In this document: positions 1 to 9,954 of the stretch, piece after piece
Layout of the letters: each line of letters opens with the position of its first letter
How positions within the stretch are numbered: position 1 is the stretch's first letter
Assembly (NCBI GenBank): GCA_026785885.1
Contig: JAJAZC010000141.1
Location: forward strand, 1-62,593
DNA length: 62,593 bases
Origin: Rubrivivax sp.
Lineage (GTDB): Bacteria > Pseudomonadota > Gammaproteobacteria > Burkholderiales > Burkholderiaceae_C
Direction of reading: 5' to 3'
Program-made: the position numbers and the translations under genes
Notes under the pieces: generated by a model
What the model was told of the DNA's origin: nothing
The model's database searches: none
What the model saw: the letters and a program-made list of their open reading frames with translations, nothing else

Positions 1-5
1 GCTAG

Positions 6-1169
6 GGAAGGTCTGCTTTAACCGTTTCGGGATGTGCTGATGCGGCCGATTCGCATTGATGCGTGGGTTTAGTGGACTGTTCGCCGGTTTCCCGGCCACT
101 ACCGGCTCTTTGCCGGGCGCTTTGGCGGTTTGCAGGCGCACTCATGCCTGCGCGCCCATCAGACTGCGCCGCGCCATCCACAGGTTGGACAGCGCGAATA
201 GCGTGTGCAGTTGCGCGGTGTTCTTCTTCAACCCGCGGTAGCGCACCTTGACGTGCCCAAACTGGCGCTTGATCACCCGGAACGGGTGCTCGACCTTCGC
301 TCGAATGCTGGCCTTGATGCGTTCGAGCTGATCGATGAGTTGTTCTACCCGCTTGGTCTTGTTCAACTGCCTGCGCTTGCCCGGTCGCATGGCGATGTTC
401 CAGCGCACGCCGTCCTTGGCATCTGGCCGCTTGGCCACACCCTGGTAACCGGCATCACCCCAGGCTTCGGTTTCTTCACCGTGCAGCAGTGCGTTGGCCT
501 CGACCACGTCATTGACGCTGCCGCTCGTGCCGCGCACTGTGTGCACGAGGCCCGATTCGGCATCCACGCCGATGTGGGCCTTCATGCCGAAGTACCACTG
601 ATTTCCCTTTTGACTTTGCTTCATCTCGGGGTCGCGTTCGCCCGAGGCGTTCTTGGTCGAACTCGGCGCGGCTATCAGCGTGGCATCCACCACCGTGCCA
701 GTGCGCAGCATCAAACCCTTGGCACCCAACAACTCGTTGACCACCGCCAGGATCTGCGGTGCAAGCTTGTGCTCTTCAAGCAGGCGGCGGAAGCGAAGAA
801 TCGTGGTCTCGTCGGGCAGCCGCGTCTCCCAGTTCAGACCCGCGAAATCGCGGAACAGCGGCATGTCATGCAACGCCTCTTCCATCGCCGGGTCGCTCAG
901 CGTGAACCACTGCTGCATGAAGTGGATGCGCAGCATGGTCTCGACGGCAAACGGCGGACGCCCGCGTCTTCCTTCGGGGGCGTACGGCGTGATCAGATCA
1001 ACCAGTGCTCGCCACGGCACCACGCGCCCCATCTCGTCGAGAAACTCCCGCTTGCGCGTTCGCTTCGTCGTCAGGTCCAGACCCAAATCAGCTTGCTTCA
1101 TGACTGCGATTTTCTCAGCCGCATCAGCTTCGACCAAGCACATTCGGTCGGGCTTTATGCAGACCTTCC
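6..1169. mobile_element. Complete IS5-family insertion sequence
   Basis: The element is bounded by perfect 11-bp terminal inverted repeats, GGAAGGTCTGC at 6-16 and its complement at 1159-1169. Each end is flanked by CTAG (2-5 and 1170-1173), which reads as a 4-bp target duplication as expected for IS5-family insertions. One transposase gene fills the element. The window begins almost exactly at its left edge, so what it interrupted on that side is not visible. An internally deleted relative with similar ends lies at 16142-16781. Confidence 0.9.
142..1143 (-). CDS. IS5-family DDE transposase
   Basis: This is the transposase that cuts and rejoins the ends of the surrounding insertion sequence. 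The N-terminal part carries the GRPPFAVETMLRIHFMQQWF block and SDPAMEEAL typical of IS5. The catalytic acidic triad is visible as VVDATLIAAP, WGDAGYQG and the glutamate in KVEHPFRVIKRQFG. The frame is open to 1176, but that start would lie outside the inverted repeat, so the ATG at 1143 (about 333 residues) or the one at 1101 (MKQADLGLDL) is more likely. No frameshift is seen, so the element may be active. It is paralogous to the broken transposase at 16162-16737, which lacks the first two catalytic residues. Confidence 0.9.
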   Translation of the reverse strand: MCLVEADAAEKIAVMKQADLGLDLTTKRTRKREFLDEMGRVVPWRALVDLITPYAPEGRRGRPPFAVETMLRIHFMQQWFTLSDPAMEEALHDMPLFRDFAGLNWETRLPDETTILRFRRLLEEHKLAPQILAVVNELLGAKGLMLRTGTVVDATLIAAPSSTKNASGERDPEMKQSQKGNQWYFGMKAHIGVDAESGLVHTVRGTSGSVNDVVEANALLHGEETEAWGDAGYQGVAKRPDAKDGVRWNIAMRPGKRRQLNKTKRVEQLIDQLERIKASIRAKVEHPFRVIKRQFGHVKVRYRGLKKNTAQLHTLFALSNLWMARRSLMGAQA

Positions 1170-1178
1170 CTAGCATTC

Positions 1179-1612
1179 ATGCGGGTTCTGGGAATTTTGC
1201 AGGGCCGACTAGTCAAGCACTTGCAGGACCTGGCGGCGGCCGCCGGTGAAACCGACGGAGACTTTGCTGTCGCGGTGCGTCTTCAGGTCCAGCTTGAGAA
1301 ATCGAGGCTGGCTAGCGCGTCGAAGGTCGAGCTCACAAAGGGCGACCCGACTGCGGTGAAGATTGCGATTACGGAACAGGACGCTCTTGCGAACTACCCG
1401 TGGGACTACGTCGCCCTGTGCAAAAAGCTGTCGGAGCGATACACGGGCTTTAAGAAAAACCCAAGGTTCCACGAGCTTCAAAAGCCGCTGGCGGGGGACG
1501 AGAAATATTCGAAAGTGCGATACCTTGACCCGAACAAAACGCAGGGCAGAAGAAGACCTTTTGGAGCTCAAACGTCCTATCCGTCTTCAACCAACATTAC
1601 ACCAAGACCTGA
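1179..1612 (+). pseudogene. Frameshifted gene remnant beside the IS5 element
   Basis: The plus frame starting at 1179 reads like real protein from about 1290 (ALANYPWDYVALCKKLSERY, then EKYSKVRYLDPNKTQ). Near 1540 the sense moves to another frame, which continues KKTFWSSNVLSVFNQHY and ends at TGA 1610-1612. A single indel at about 1540 would join the two pieces. The family is not recognised with certainty. The remnant directly abuts the IS5 element, so its 5-prime part may have been lost or displaced by the insertion. A DUF3644-like origin is possible but is only a guess. Confidence 0.4.
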
Positions 1613-2047
1613 TGCCTTGCGGCTATGGTGCCGCGCCCACCCGGCTCCAGCGTCGCACCCGCGATGCAATTGATCTCCGATCGTCTGAATAACTGCTTTG
1701 AGGCAATCAGTCTGCGAAATCGACGGTCAGCAACGGGTCGAAAGTGACCCGTGGCGGAGGACTAAAGCGGTCACTCGCCAGTACACCCCCGTGACCTGGA
1801 GCCAGGTTGCTGTCGATTCGCAACCGGCCGGCAGGTACTGCGGTCCTTCGGCAGCACCGCCAGCGAAAGTTGGTTCCGGCGACTGCCGTCATCCGGCTAC
1901 CGGGTTTGACTGTCTGAAGACAGTCTGACGCAGCCATCCAATGCGAAGCGTTGATTGGCTGCAAGTGGCCGGCAGCGTGATGCCGGCCCACAGTAGAGCC
2001 AACCTTGCGCGGCGTTGACAGGTTCAACGGCTACGAGCGCACCACAC
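1613..2047. other. Intergenic region without a recognisable gene
   Basis: About 435 bp between the gene remnant and the end of arcC. The short open frames on both strands have no protein-like composition. A small hairpin (GACTGTC, loop TGAA, GACAGTC) lies at 1908-1925 but has no T tract. No promoter or RNA gene could be supported. Confidence 0.5.
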
Positions 2048-2965
2048 CTAATCGCGGGCCAGGCGAACCTCCGTACCCGCCTGCCCATCCAGCATGGCCT
2101 CGATCTGCTCCAGCGAGCCGATCAGCGCCCGCCCGCCGGTGGCGGTTGCAAACCGGCAGGCGGCTTCGACCTTGGGCCCCATCGACCCGGCCGGAAACTG
2201 GTGCTGCGCCAACTCAGCAGGCGTGACATGCCGCAGGGCGCGCTGCGCCGGCAGCCCCCAATCCAGGTAGACGGCGTCGACGTCGGTGGCGATCACCAGG
2301 CAGTCGGCGTTCAACTCGCGGGCCAGCAGGCCACTGCACAAGTCCTTGTCGATGACCGCGTCAACGCCCGCCCGGGTGCGGCCGTCGGTACCCATCGCAA
2401 CCGGGATGCCGCCGCCGCCGGCTGCGATCACCAGCGCCTGGTGAGCTAGCAGCCAGCGGATGGGCTCCAGTCCCAGCACGCGTTGCGGCTGCGGTGACGC
2501 TACGACACGCCGGAAGCCCGCGCCGTCAGCCGCGACGACCCAGTGCCGCTCGGCCGCGACCCGGTCGGCTTCTTCGCGGCTGTAGACCGGGCCGATCGGC
2601 TTGCTGGGCTTGGCAAACGCGGGGTCGTCGAGGCTGACTTCCACGCGCGTCAGCAGCGTCACCACCACCTTGTCGGGTGGCAGCAGATTGCTCAGCTCCT
2701 GCTCCAGCAGGTAGCCGATCATGCCGTCGGTCTGTGCGCCCAGCACGTCCAGCGGATAGCCCTGCACGGCGGTGTTGGCCGCGGCCTGCAACGCCAGCAG
2801 GCCGACCTGCGGGCCGTTGCCGTGGGTCAGCACCAGGTCGTGCTGCAGCGCCACGCGCGCCAGCTGCGCTGCGGCCACACGAATGTTGGCCAGCTGGTTG
2901 GCGGCACTCAGCACCTGGCCCCTGCGCAGCAGCGCGTTTCCGCCGATGGCGACGACCAGCTTCAT
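2048..2965 (-). CDS. arcC: Carbamate kinase
   Basis: Carbamate kinase transfers phosphate from carbamoyl phosphate to ADP, giving ATP, CO2 and ammonia. It is the energy-yielding last step of the arginine deiminase pathway. The 305-residue protein has normal family length, begins [17 protein letters not shown] (the family nucleotide-binding start) and contains [13 protein letters not shown] and [11 protein letters not shown]. Its ATG overlaps the stop of arcB in an ATGA arrangement (2962-2965), so translation is probably coupled. It is the last gene of the minus-strand arcDABC operon. No damage is seen. Confidence 0.97.
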   Translation of the reverse strand: MKLVVAIGGNALLRRGQVLSAANQLANIRVAAAQLARVALQHDLVLTHGNGPQVGLLALQAAANTAVQGYPLDVLGAQTDGMIGYLLEQELSNLLPPDKVVVTLLTRVEVSLDDPAFAKPSKPIGPVYSREEADRVAAERHWVVAADGAGFRRVVASPQPQRVLGLEPIRWLLAHQALVIAAGGGGIPVAMGTDGRTRAGVDAVIDKDLCSGLLARELNADCLVIATDVDAVYLDWGLPAQRALRHVTPAELAQHQFPAGSMGPKVEAACRFATATGGRALIGSLEQIEAMLDGQAGTEVRLARD

Positions 2966-3960
2966 GCGAGTGTGGCCACCAGCACCGCCTTGATGGTGTG
3001 CAGCCGGTTCTCGGCCTGCGTGAAGACAACCGATGCGTCGGACTCGAAGACCTCGTCGGTGACCTCGATTTCCTTCAAGCCGTAGCGCTCATACACCTGT
3101 CGGCCGACTTCGGTGTCCAGGTTGTGAAAGGCCGGCAAACAGTGCATGAAGCGCGTGCGCGGTTTGCCGGTGGCCTGCATTAGCGCGGTGCTCACTTGAT
3201 AAGGCAGCAACTGGTCGATGCGGTGCTTCCAGACCTCGTCGGCTTCGCCCATCGAGACCCACACGTCGGTGTAGAGAAAGTCGGCACCGACCACGGCCTG
3301 CAGTGGATCGGTCTGCAGCGTGATGCGGGCGCCTGTGGTCAACGCCAGCTCGCGCATCTGCGCCACCAGCGCGGCCGGCGGCTGCAGCGCAGTGGGCGCC
3401 GCAATGCGCACGTCCATGCCCATCTGCGTGCCGCCCACCAGCAGCGAGCAGCCCATGTTGAAGCGCGCATCGCCCAGGTAGCAGAACGACATTTCGTGCA
3501 ACGGCTTTTCACCGAACTCCTGCATCGTCATCAGGTCGGCCAGCACCTGCGTGGGGTGCGCTTCATCGGTCAGGCCGTTCCAGACCGGCACACGCGAATA
3601 GCGCGCGATGTCTTCCACCACGCTCTGGTGGAAGCCGCGGTACTCAATGCCGTCGAACATGCGCCCCAGCACGCGGGCGGTGTCTTTGAGCGACTCCTTG
3701 TGGCTGAGCTGCGAGCTGGCCGGATCGATGTAGGTGACGTGGCCGCCCTGGTCGTGCACGGCCACCTCGAAGGCACAGCGCGTGCGGGTGGATGCCTTCT
3801 CGAAGATCAGCGCGATGTTCTTGCCCTTCAGGCGCGGCAGCTCGTTGCCGGCGGCCTTGGAGCGCTTCAACTCGGCCGCCAGATCGATGAGATAGCGGAT
3901 GGCGCGCGGCGGAAAGTCTTTCAGATCCAGCAGGCTGCGGTTGCGCAGGTTGAAGCTCAT
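2962..3960 (-). CDS. arcB: Ornithine carbamoyltransferase, catabolic
   Basis: In this context the enzyme splits citrulline with phosphate to ornithine and carbamoyl phosphate. The 332-residue protein has the carbamoyl phosphate site [15 protein letters not shown] near residue 55 and the ornithine-binding HCLPAFHN near residue 272. Length and motifs match catabolic OTCases of the ArcB type. It lies 24 bp downstream of arcA and overlaps arcC by 4 bp. The sequence alone does not separate ArcB from biosynthetic ArgF, so the assignment rests on its place between arcA and arcC. Confidence 0.95.
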   Translation of the reverse strand: MSFNLRNRSLLDLKDFPPRAIRYLIDLAAELKRSKAAGNELPRLKGKNIALIFEKASTRTRCAFEVAVHDQGGHVTYIDPASSQLSHKESLKDTARVLGRMFDGIEYRGFHQSVVEDIARYSRVPVWNGLTDEAHPTQVLADLMTMQEFGEKPLHEMSFCYLGDARFNMGCSLLVGGTQMGMDVRIAAPTALQPPAALVAQMRELALTTGARITLQTDPLQAVVGADFLYTDVWVSMGEADEVWKHRIDQLLPYQVSTALMQATGKPRTRFMHCLPAFHNLDTEVGRQVYERYGLKEIEVTDEVFESDASVVFTQAENRLHTIKAVLVATLA

Positions 3961-3984
3961 GGTGACTCCGGATTCATTGCAGAT

Positions 3985-5310
3985 TCAAAGCGGGTCGCGC
4001 TCGATCGGGCAGCTCATGCAATGGCTGCCACCGCGGCCCCGGCTGAGCTCACCGCTAGGGATCGTAATGACCTCGACGCCGGCTTTGCGCAACAGCGTGT
4101 TGGTGTAGGTATTGCGGTTGTAGGCCATGACCACACCGTGGGCCAGGGCCAGCAGGTTGTTGCCGTCGTCCCACTGCTCGCGCTCGGCCTCGTAGGCATC
4201 ACCGCCGGTAGCCACCGTACGCAGCTTGGGCAGGCCCATGGCCTGTGCCACGACCTCCAGGAAAGGCCGCGTTTCGCTGCGCACGTCCAGGTTGCCGGGT
4301 CCGGTTTCGCCGTTGCTGCCGGGCCGCAGGCTGTGCGCACGAATGCCGTCGACGACATCGGGAAACACCGTCACCAGGTCGGCATCGAAAAAGGTGAACA
4401 CGGTGTCCAGGTGCATGGCGCCGCGCGACTTGGGCAGCTGCGCCACGATTACCTGCGTGGCGGCGCCGTGTTCGAACAAGCGCCCGGCCAACTGGCTGAT
4501 GGCCTGCGGCGAGCTGCGCTCGCCCATGCCCACCAGCACCACGCCTCGGTTGCCGCCGTGGCCAACCGGCATTACGTCGCCGCCTTCCAGCGTAGCCAGG
4601 CCGTGGTCCTGGTCGGGGTCGCCCCACCACTTGGTGACGGTGCCGGCGAATGCCGGATGGAAGCGGTATATAGCAGTCAGCAGCAAAGTCTCTTGCCGGC
4701 GCGCGGGCCAGTACACGGGGCACAGCACCGCGCCAGGGCCGATCCAGCAACTGCTGTCGCGCGTGAAGAGCGAGTTGGGCAGTGGCGGCAACAGCATGTC
4801 GCCAGCAGCGGCGCTAAGCGCCAGCAGCCCGTCGCGTGCGGACTCGGATTTGGAGCCGGATCCAAAAGCGGAGGCGGACCGGAGCGCAGACGGCAACTCG
4901 CCGCGCGCCACGCCGCCGATCAGGCGCTCCGCCAACTGGGCCGGTGGCAAGGCCTGCAGCCACGGGCGCAACTGCGCTGCGGTCTCGGCGTCGACGAAGT
5001 TGGCGCCGAGCTTGCGGTCCAGCAACCAGGTGCGCGCCACCGGATCGTTGACCGTGGTGGTCAACAGGTCGTGCAGTTCCAGCACCTCGACACCGCGCTC
5101 GATCATGGCGCTGGTGAAAGCGTCGTGGTCGTTGCGCGCCTGCGCCACCCACAGCACATCGTCGAACAGCAGCGTCTTGCAGTTGGCGGGCCTCGAGCGC
5201 TTCTGCGCCAGGCCAGGTCTGCACACCAGCACTTTGCGCAGGCGCCCGACTTCGGATGCAACGCCCTGGCGCACGCCCTCGGCCGCGGGGTTTGTTTGGC
5301 TTTCGTTCAC
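3985..5310 (-). CDS. arcA: Arginine deiminase
   Basis: Arginine deiminase hydrolyses L-arginine to citrulline and ammonia, the first step of the ADI pathway. The 441-residue protein has the guanidino-modifying enzyme signatures: a [10 protein letters not shown] block, the catalytic His region MHLDTVFTF, and the C-terminal catalytic Cys in [16 protein letters not shown]. Its start overlaps the end of arcD by 4 bp (5307-5310). A short Ser/Ala-rich stretch ([19 protein letters not shown], near residue 145) looks like a small insertion in a surface loop. All key residues are present, so it should be active. Confidence 0.97.
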   Translation of the reverse strand: MNESQTNPAAEGVRQGVASEVGRLRKVLVCRPGLAQKRSRPANCKTLLFDDVLWVAQARNDHDAFTSAMIERGVEVLELHDLLTTTVNDPVARTWLLDRKLGANFVDAETAAQLRPWLQALPPAQLAERLIGGVARGELPSALRSASAFGSGSKSESARDGLLALSAAAGDMLLPPLPNSLFTRDSSCWIGPGAVLCPVYWPARRQETLLLTAIYRFHPAFAGTVTKWWGDPDQDHGLATLEGGDVMPVGHGGNRGVVLVGMGERSSPQAISQLAGRLFEHGAATQVIVAQLPKSRGAMHLDTVFTFFDADLVTVFPDVVDGIRAHSLRPGSNGETGPGNLDVRSETRPFLEVVAQAMGLPKLRTVATGGDAYEAEREQWDDGNNLLALAHGVVMAYNRNTYTNTLLRKAGVEVITIPSGELSRGRGGSHCMSCPIERDPL

Positions 5311-6821
5311 AGCGTCAGGCTCCCCACGGACAGCAGGTAGCCGGCGACCGCCGCCAGCAGCAGCAACAGGCCCAGCACCGCAAGCTCACGCGGCGTGAAC
5401 GGCCGCTGCGCGCGCTGCTTCTTGGCCAGCATGTAAATCGCAGCACCGGGTGCATACAACAATGCGCTGAGCAGCAGGTACTTCCAGCCCGCGGGGTACA
5501 GCAGCCACATGCAGTAGACGGTGGCGATGGCGGCCACCGGAATGTCGCTACCGGCACGGGCCATGGTGCCGGCCTCCGGAGTGATTGCTCTACTGCCCTG
5601 CCCCGCAGCCCTTGCCCGCCACGCCAGCAGCAAGCCGTAGCCCGCGCTGAACAGATAAGGCACCAGGATCAGCGCCGTCGACAGCGAGATCAGCGCCAGG
5701 TACGAAGCCTTGGACCACAGCGTCACGAGCAGGAAAATCTGCACCATGCCGTTGGTCAGCCACAGCGCGTTGGCCGGCACGCCGTTGCCGTTTTGCTGGC
5801 CCAGCCACTTCGGCATCACGCCGTCGCCGGCCGGCGTGAACAACGATTCCCCAGCCAGCAGCGTCCAGGCCAGAACGCCGCCGCCGACCGAGACGATGAC
5901 GCCGATGTAGATCAGCACCGCACCCCATTTGCCGACGGCTTTTTCGAGCACGCCGGCCATCGACGGGTTCTTCAGCCCCGCCAGATCGGGCTGCGTCGTG
6001 ATGCCCAGCGACAGCAGCGACACGGCCATCAGCAGCAACAGGCAGATGACGAAGCCGGCCACCGTGGCACGGCCCACGTCCCGGCGGTTGTTAGCCCGCG
6101 CCGAGTACACGCTGGCGCCTTCGATGCCGATGAAGACCCACACCGTCACCAGCATCGTGCTTTTGACCTGATCCAGCACCGAGCCGAGCTTGGCGCTGCC
6201 CCAGAAGTCGAGCCGGAAGGTGTCAATCTGAAAAGCCACAGCTACCAGCACGATGAAGAGCAGCAGCGGCGCGATCTTGGCCGCCGTGACCACAGCATTC
6301 AGCACCGCCGCACCCTGGATGCCGCGCAGCACCAACGCGTGCACGGTCCACAGCACGACGGATGCACCCAGGACCGCAGCCTGAGTGTGGCCATCGCCGA
6401 ACGTCGGGAAGAAGTAGCCCAGCGCACCGAAGGCCGCCACCAGATAACCGACGTTGCCGAGCCAGGCGCTGACCCAGTAGCCCCAGGCCGAGTTGAAGCC
6501 GACGTAGTCGCCCGACAAGGCCCGCGCATAGGCATACACGCCGTTGTCCAGATCGGGCCGGCGCAGCGCCAGCACCTGGAACACCCTCGCCAGCATCAAC
6601 ATGCCGACGCCGGTGATGGTCCAGCCGATCAGGATCGCGCCGGCACCCGCGCCGGCGGCCATGTTTTGCGGCAAACCGAAGATGCCGCTGCCGATGATGG
6701 AGCCAACCACCAGCGCCACCAGCAGGCTCAAGCCCAGCTTGCCGGGCGCAGCCGACACCCGCGTTGCACCCGTAGCAGTAGGCAGGACGACGAGTGGCGG
6801 TGCTGCTGGACGGGTCGTCAT
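5307..6821 (-). CDS. arcD: Arginine/ornithine antiporter
   Basis: This inner-membrane APC-superfamily transporter exchanges external arginine for internal ornithine and feeds the deiminase pathway. The 504-residue protein has about 12 to 13 hydrophobic segments and begins its membrane part with the APC hallmark [14 protein letters not shown] near residue 40. It heads the arcDABC operon, with 4-bp overlaps at the D/A and B/C junctions. It is divergent from the decayed ABC exporter, with 107 bp between the two starts. No strong Shine-Dalgarno sequence is visible upstream of the ATG. Confidence 0.95.
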   Translation of the reverse strand: MTTRPAAPPLVVLPTATGATRVSAAPGKLGLSLLVALVVGSIIGSGIFGLPQNMAAGAGAGAILIGWTITGVGMLMLARVFQVLALRRPDLDNGVYAYARALSGDYVGFNSAWGYWVSAWLGNVGYLVAAFGALGYFFPTFGDGHTQAAVLGASVVLWTVHALVLRGIQGAAVLNAVVTAAKIAPLLLFIVLVAVAFQIDTFRLDFWGSAKLGSVLDQVKSTMLVTVWVFIGIEGASVYSARANNRRDVGRATVAGFVICLLLLMAVSLLSLGITTQPDLAGLKNPSMAGVLEKAVGKWGAVLIYIGVIVSVGGGVLAWTLLAGESLFTPAGDGVMPKWLGQQNGNGVPANALWLTNGMVQIFLLVTLWSKASYLALISLSTALILVPYLFSAGYGLLLAWRARAAGQGSRAITPEAGTMARAGSDIPVAAIATVYCMWLLYPAGWKYLLLSALLYAPGAAIYMLAKKQRAQRPFTPRELAVLGLLLLLAAVAGYLLSVGSLTL

Positions 6822-6878
6822 GGCGGCGCTCTGTCGTCTGCGTTATTGCCATCGTGCGCGGCTGATCGCTGCACCGGC

Positions 6879-6892
6879 TTGCGCCAAATCAA
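6879..6892 (-). promoter_or_regulatory. Possible ANR/FNR box upstream of arcD
   Basis: On the plus strand this site reads TTGCG-CCAA-ATCAA, 8 of 10 matches to the FNR/ANR consensus TTGAT-N4-ATCAA. Its centre is about 64 bp upstream of the arcD start. The arc operon is induced by ANR under low oxygen in Pseudomonas, so such a site would make sense here. One half-site is degenerate, and no clear -10 element fixes the transcription start. Confidence 0.3.
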
Positions 6893-6928
6893 ACCCCGGC
6901 GTCCCCGGCCAAGTCGGAATCCAGATCA

Positions 6929-7811
6929 ATGTCCAACCTTCTCGAACAGACCGCCGCGGTCGTTTTCTCGGCCCGCGGCCTGGCGAAGGTTTATCGCAGT
7001 GGTGAGGTCGAAGTCCACGGGCTGCGCGATGTCGACATAGAGATCCTCCGCGGCGAGTTCGTGGTGCTGTCGGGCGCGTCCGGCAGCGGCAAGTCGACGC
7101 TGCTCAACATCTTGGGCGGGCTGGATGTGCCGAGTGGCGGTGAAGTGCGCTTTGGCGACACGGTGCTGACAGGGGCCGATGAGAACGACCTCGCCACCTA
7201 CCGGCGCGAGCATGTCGGCTTCGTATTCCAGTTTTACAACCTGATCCCGAGCCTGACGGTGCGCGAGAACCTGGCGCTGGTGACCGACATCGCGAAGAAC
7301 CCGATGCCGATCGACGAGGCCCATCGACCTGGTCGCCCTGACGCCGCGGCGCAACCACTTTCCGGCCCGGCTGCCGGGGGGTGAGCAGCAGCGCGTGGCC
7401 ATCGCACGCGCCATCGTCAAGCGGCCCGACGTGCTGCTGTGTGACGAGCCGACCGGTGCGCTGGACCACATCACCGGCAAGCTGGTGCTGGAAGTCATCG
7501 CCAACATCGATGTCGAGCTTGGCGCCACGGCGGTGGGCAGCACGCACAACGCGGCCATTGCCAGCATGGCCGACCGGGTCATCTACCTTGGCGACAGGCG
7601 CATTCGGAAGGTCGAGATGAATGCGCACAAGATCAGCCCTTCGGGGCTGCCGCTGGTGAGCGGTGGCGCTGTCCGCGCTGGACCGCAAACTGCTGCGCGA
7701 CCTGCGGCTGATGTGGAGCCAGGCGCTGACGATTGCGCTGGTGGTAGCCAGCGGCGTGGGTGGCTTCATCACCACCTTGTCGGCGGTGGATTCCCTGGCC
7801 CTAGCGCGTGA
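6929..7811 (+). pseudogene. ABC exporter ATPase, frameshifted (MacB/DevA type)
   Basis: This was the ATPase of an ABC exporter working with an FtsX-like permease and a membrane-fusion protein. The first part has Walker [13 protein letters not shown] and the Q-loop [12 protein letters not shown]. Near 7318 (GACGAGGCCCATCGAC) the reading frame shifts by one base. The second part continues [10 protein letters not shown], then a degenerate signature [14 protein letters not shown] (Ser replaced by Pro), Walker [13 protein letters not shown] and the H-loop STHNA. An extra C in the CCC run explains the break. With its damaged partners, the transporter is almost certainly non-functional. Confidence 0.85.
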
Positions 7812-8221
7812 CCGCTTTTATGCCGAAGGCCGCTTTGCCGACGTGTTTGCCAGCGTCAAGCGCGCGCCGAATTCGTTGGCCGAGACCCTGCGGTCCATGC
7901 CGGGCGTGGCCGATGTGCAGACCACGATCGAGCAGATCGTGCGCATCGAGCTGCCGGGCGTGGCCGACCCGGTGATCGGGCAGTTGATCGGCGTCGACCC
8001 GCAGGCACCGCTGCGCGTGAACCGCGTGACGGTGCGCAATGGCCGCGCGCTCGACGACACGCGCTTGAGCGACCAGGCGATTCCCGCGCTGGTGTCGGCA
8101 GCGTTTGCCGACGCGCGCGCTGGTGCCGGGCACGCGCATTTCGACCTTGATCAACGGCAAGCGGCGCACGTCGGAAATCACGGGCATTGCGCTGTCGCCG
8201 GGGTTCATCTTTGCCGGCCAG
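7663..8221 (+). pseudogene. FtsX-like permease, truncated and frameshifted
   Basis: This is the N-terminal part of an ABC permease of the MacB/FtsX type. It starts at a GTG with [21 protein letters not shown], a first membrane segment, followed by the periplasmic MacB_PCD-like region (YAEGRFADVFASVKRAP). One frameshift lies near 8113, inside a GCGCGCGC run, where the sense moves to the frame RALVPGTRISTLINGKRR. The permease sequence stops abruptly after SPGFIFAG near 8220 and runs in frame into adaptor-protein sequence. All C-terminal membrane segments are therefore missing, consistent with a deletion. Confidence 0.8.
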
Positions 8222-9301
8222 GCCAACAACGAAGTGAGGCGCAGCGAGCAGTTGGCGCGGCAAGGTTTCAACGCACCGATCAAGGTCGAGACCGACCGGC
8301 TGGCCACGCTGGGCGCACAGCGCGAAGTCGAAGCCGCAGCCGCAGAACGGCCCATGGCCGCGCACGAGCTGGAGCAGACGCAGGCCGCACTCAGCGTGGT
8401 GCGGCAGCCGGCGGCGGGGGCGTAGGCAGGACCGAATGCAGGGGCGGATGCACCGGTGAATGCACCTGTGAATGGACGGGCGGATGGGCGGAAGGATGCG
8501 GGCGAAAAAGCCGCTGCCGGTGCCGACAACGGCGGCGGCGGCTTCACGGTGCGGGCGCCGTCTGCAGGCCGTTTCTTGCGCGTGCTGCGGGCCAGTGAAG
8601 GCGCGGTGGCGCTCGGCACGCCGCGGCTGGAAATCGGCGACACACGCCGCATGGAAGTCGTCGCCGAGTTGCTGAGCACCGCCGCAATGGCCACCGCCAC
8701 CGGCAGCCGCGTGGTCATCGAACGCTGGGGCGGCCCGACGCCGTTGGAGGGCCGCGTGCGCAGCGTCGAGCCGGCAGCTTTCACCAAAGTCTCGGCGCTC
8801 GGCGTCGAAGAACAGCGCGTGCGCGTGCTGATCGACATCACCAGCCCGCAGGCCGCCTGGCAAGCGCTGGGCGACGGTTACCGCGTCAGCGTGCGCATCG
8901 TCACGTTGTCCGAGGTTGAGGCCGTGCAGGTGCCCGTGAGTGCGGTGTTTCCGCTGCCGGCCGGCATTGCTGCTGCGGGTGCTGCGGGTGCTGGCAGTGC
9001 CGTCAGCGGTGCAAGCACTGGCACTGCCAGCACTGCCAGCACTGCCAGCACTGCCAGCACTGCCGCTGATTTTGCCGGCCCCGGTAGCAAGAGCAACGCC
9101 GCTGGCGAAGCGCGCTCTGCCGTGTTCCTGTCCGACGACGGGCACGCTCGGCAGGTGCCCGTGGTGCTGGGCGGGCGCAACGGCAGCCAGGCCTGGATTC
9201 GCAGCGGCATCACGCCGGAGCAACAGGTGATCGTGCACCCGCAAGCGACGGTGCGGGACCGTGTGCGCGTTGCTGCGCGCAAGCCCCGAGGGGCTGGCTG
9301 A
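8222..9301 (+). pseudogene. HlyD/RND-type membrane fusion protein, 5-prime truncated, internal stop
   Basis: This is the periplasmic adaptor of the same exporter. The coiled-coil hairpin part (VRRSEQLARQGFNAPIKVE to AAHELEQTQAALSVVRQ) lacks the usual N-terminal signal anchor, because it is fused to permease sequence at about 8221. An in-frame TAG (8423-8425) interrupts it. The same frame then continues through a Gly/Ala/Asp-rich stretch into the lipoyl and beta-barrel domain (FTVRAPSAGRFLRVL, RMEVVAELLSTAAM, TPLEGRVRSVEPAAFTKVS). A 9-bp tandem repeat lies in the C-terminal part. Three separate lesions across the operon argue for long-standing decay rather than a sequencing error. Confidence 0.75.
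9022..9063 (+). repeat. 9-bp tandem repeat (CACTGCCAG)n in the adaptor relic
   Basis: Four perfect copies of CACTGCCAG (9022-9057) are followed by a partial copy and preceded by related trinucleotides. In the adaptor frame they encode repeated Thr-Ala-Ser. The unit is a multiple of three, so copy-number change would keep the frame. Confidence 0.9.
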
Positions 9302-9346
9302 AATGCGCTGGTCGGGGCCGCTTGAAGCAGCGGCTCTGAACCCGCC

Positions 9347-9883
9347 TCAGCGCTTGGTGGTCAATGGCAGCTCGGGCTTGCCTGGCCCCAGCTTGCCGTC
9401 AGCGCGCGCCGACAAGTAGGCATACAGATCCAGCACGTGGGCGTTGACCAGCGGGTCGGCGTCCCACGCGGGCATCACGATCTGGCCGCGCGAGCCGCGC
9501 TCCCGGCGCATGACGTCTTCGATCATCGCTTCGCGTGCCGCGGCGCGATCCTCCGCATGGCTCTCAGGCGCCGGCTGCACGATGCGGTAGCTCGTCAACA
9601 CCTTGCTCGCAAATGCGCGCGGGGTCAATGTCTTGACACGCTCGACGAGGTTGGGCGCCAGGTCGGTACCGGTGGCGCCGACGCCATGACAGGCGTGGCA
9701 ACTCGTGTGGAATAACCGCCAACCGGTGTACGTGCCTTGGTCGACCCGGCCCTGCACGATGCGGTAGTCACCCGGTGCCGGTCCAGCGTTGGGTTGTGCC
9801 GTCAGCGGCAGGCTGATGGCCGCCGTCAACAGCACAGCCCACCAAGGGCTGCGGCGCAGCGCCAAAAAACGTATGGGGTTCAT
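9347..9883 (-). CDS. Secreted c-type cytochrome, single haem
   Basis: This is a small periplasmic cytochrome c, presumably an electron carrier. One haem site, SCHACHG, is visible near residue 63. A likely axial Met lies in QIVMPAWDADPL near residue 138, and LYAYLSARADG near the C-terminus is typical of class I cytochromes. The ATG at 9883 is chosen because it gives a clean signal peptide (MNPIRFLALRRSPWWAVLLT, ending near Ala) and a 178-residue product. The frame stays open to a TTG at 9958 that overlaps the upstream gene's stop. Its redox partner is not identifiable from the context. Confidence 0.85.
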   Translation of the reverse strand: MNPIRFLALRRSPWWAVLLTAAISLPLTAQPNAGPAPGDYRIVQGRVDQGTYTGWRLFHTSCHACHGVGATGTDLAPNLVERVKTLTPRAFASKVLTSYRIVQPAPESHAEDRAAAREAMIEDVMRRERGSRGQIVMPAWDADPLVNAHVLDLYAYLSARADGKLGPGKPELPLTTKR

Positions 9884-9954
9884 CGGGGTGCAGCTCGGAC
9901 TGTGTTGCGCAAGGTGCATCTTGACCTGCCGTTGCAAGCGCGCCTTGATGGCCG

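Noticed and set aside
1908-1925. Small hairpin as a terminator downstream of arcC
   Set aside because: It lies over 120 bp past the arcC stop and has no T tract on the relevant strand.
2526-3029. Arg-rich minus-strand frame overlapping arcC and arcB
   Set aside because: Out-of-frame shadow crossing the arcB/arcC junction, with Arg/Gly/Ala composition.
3196-5340. 714-codon plus-strand open frame opposite arcB and arcA
   Set aside because: Arg/His/Gln/Val-rich shadow of high-GC coding sequence; the minus strand carries clear ArcA and ArcB motifs.
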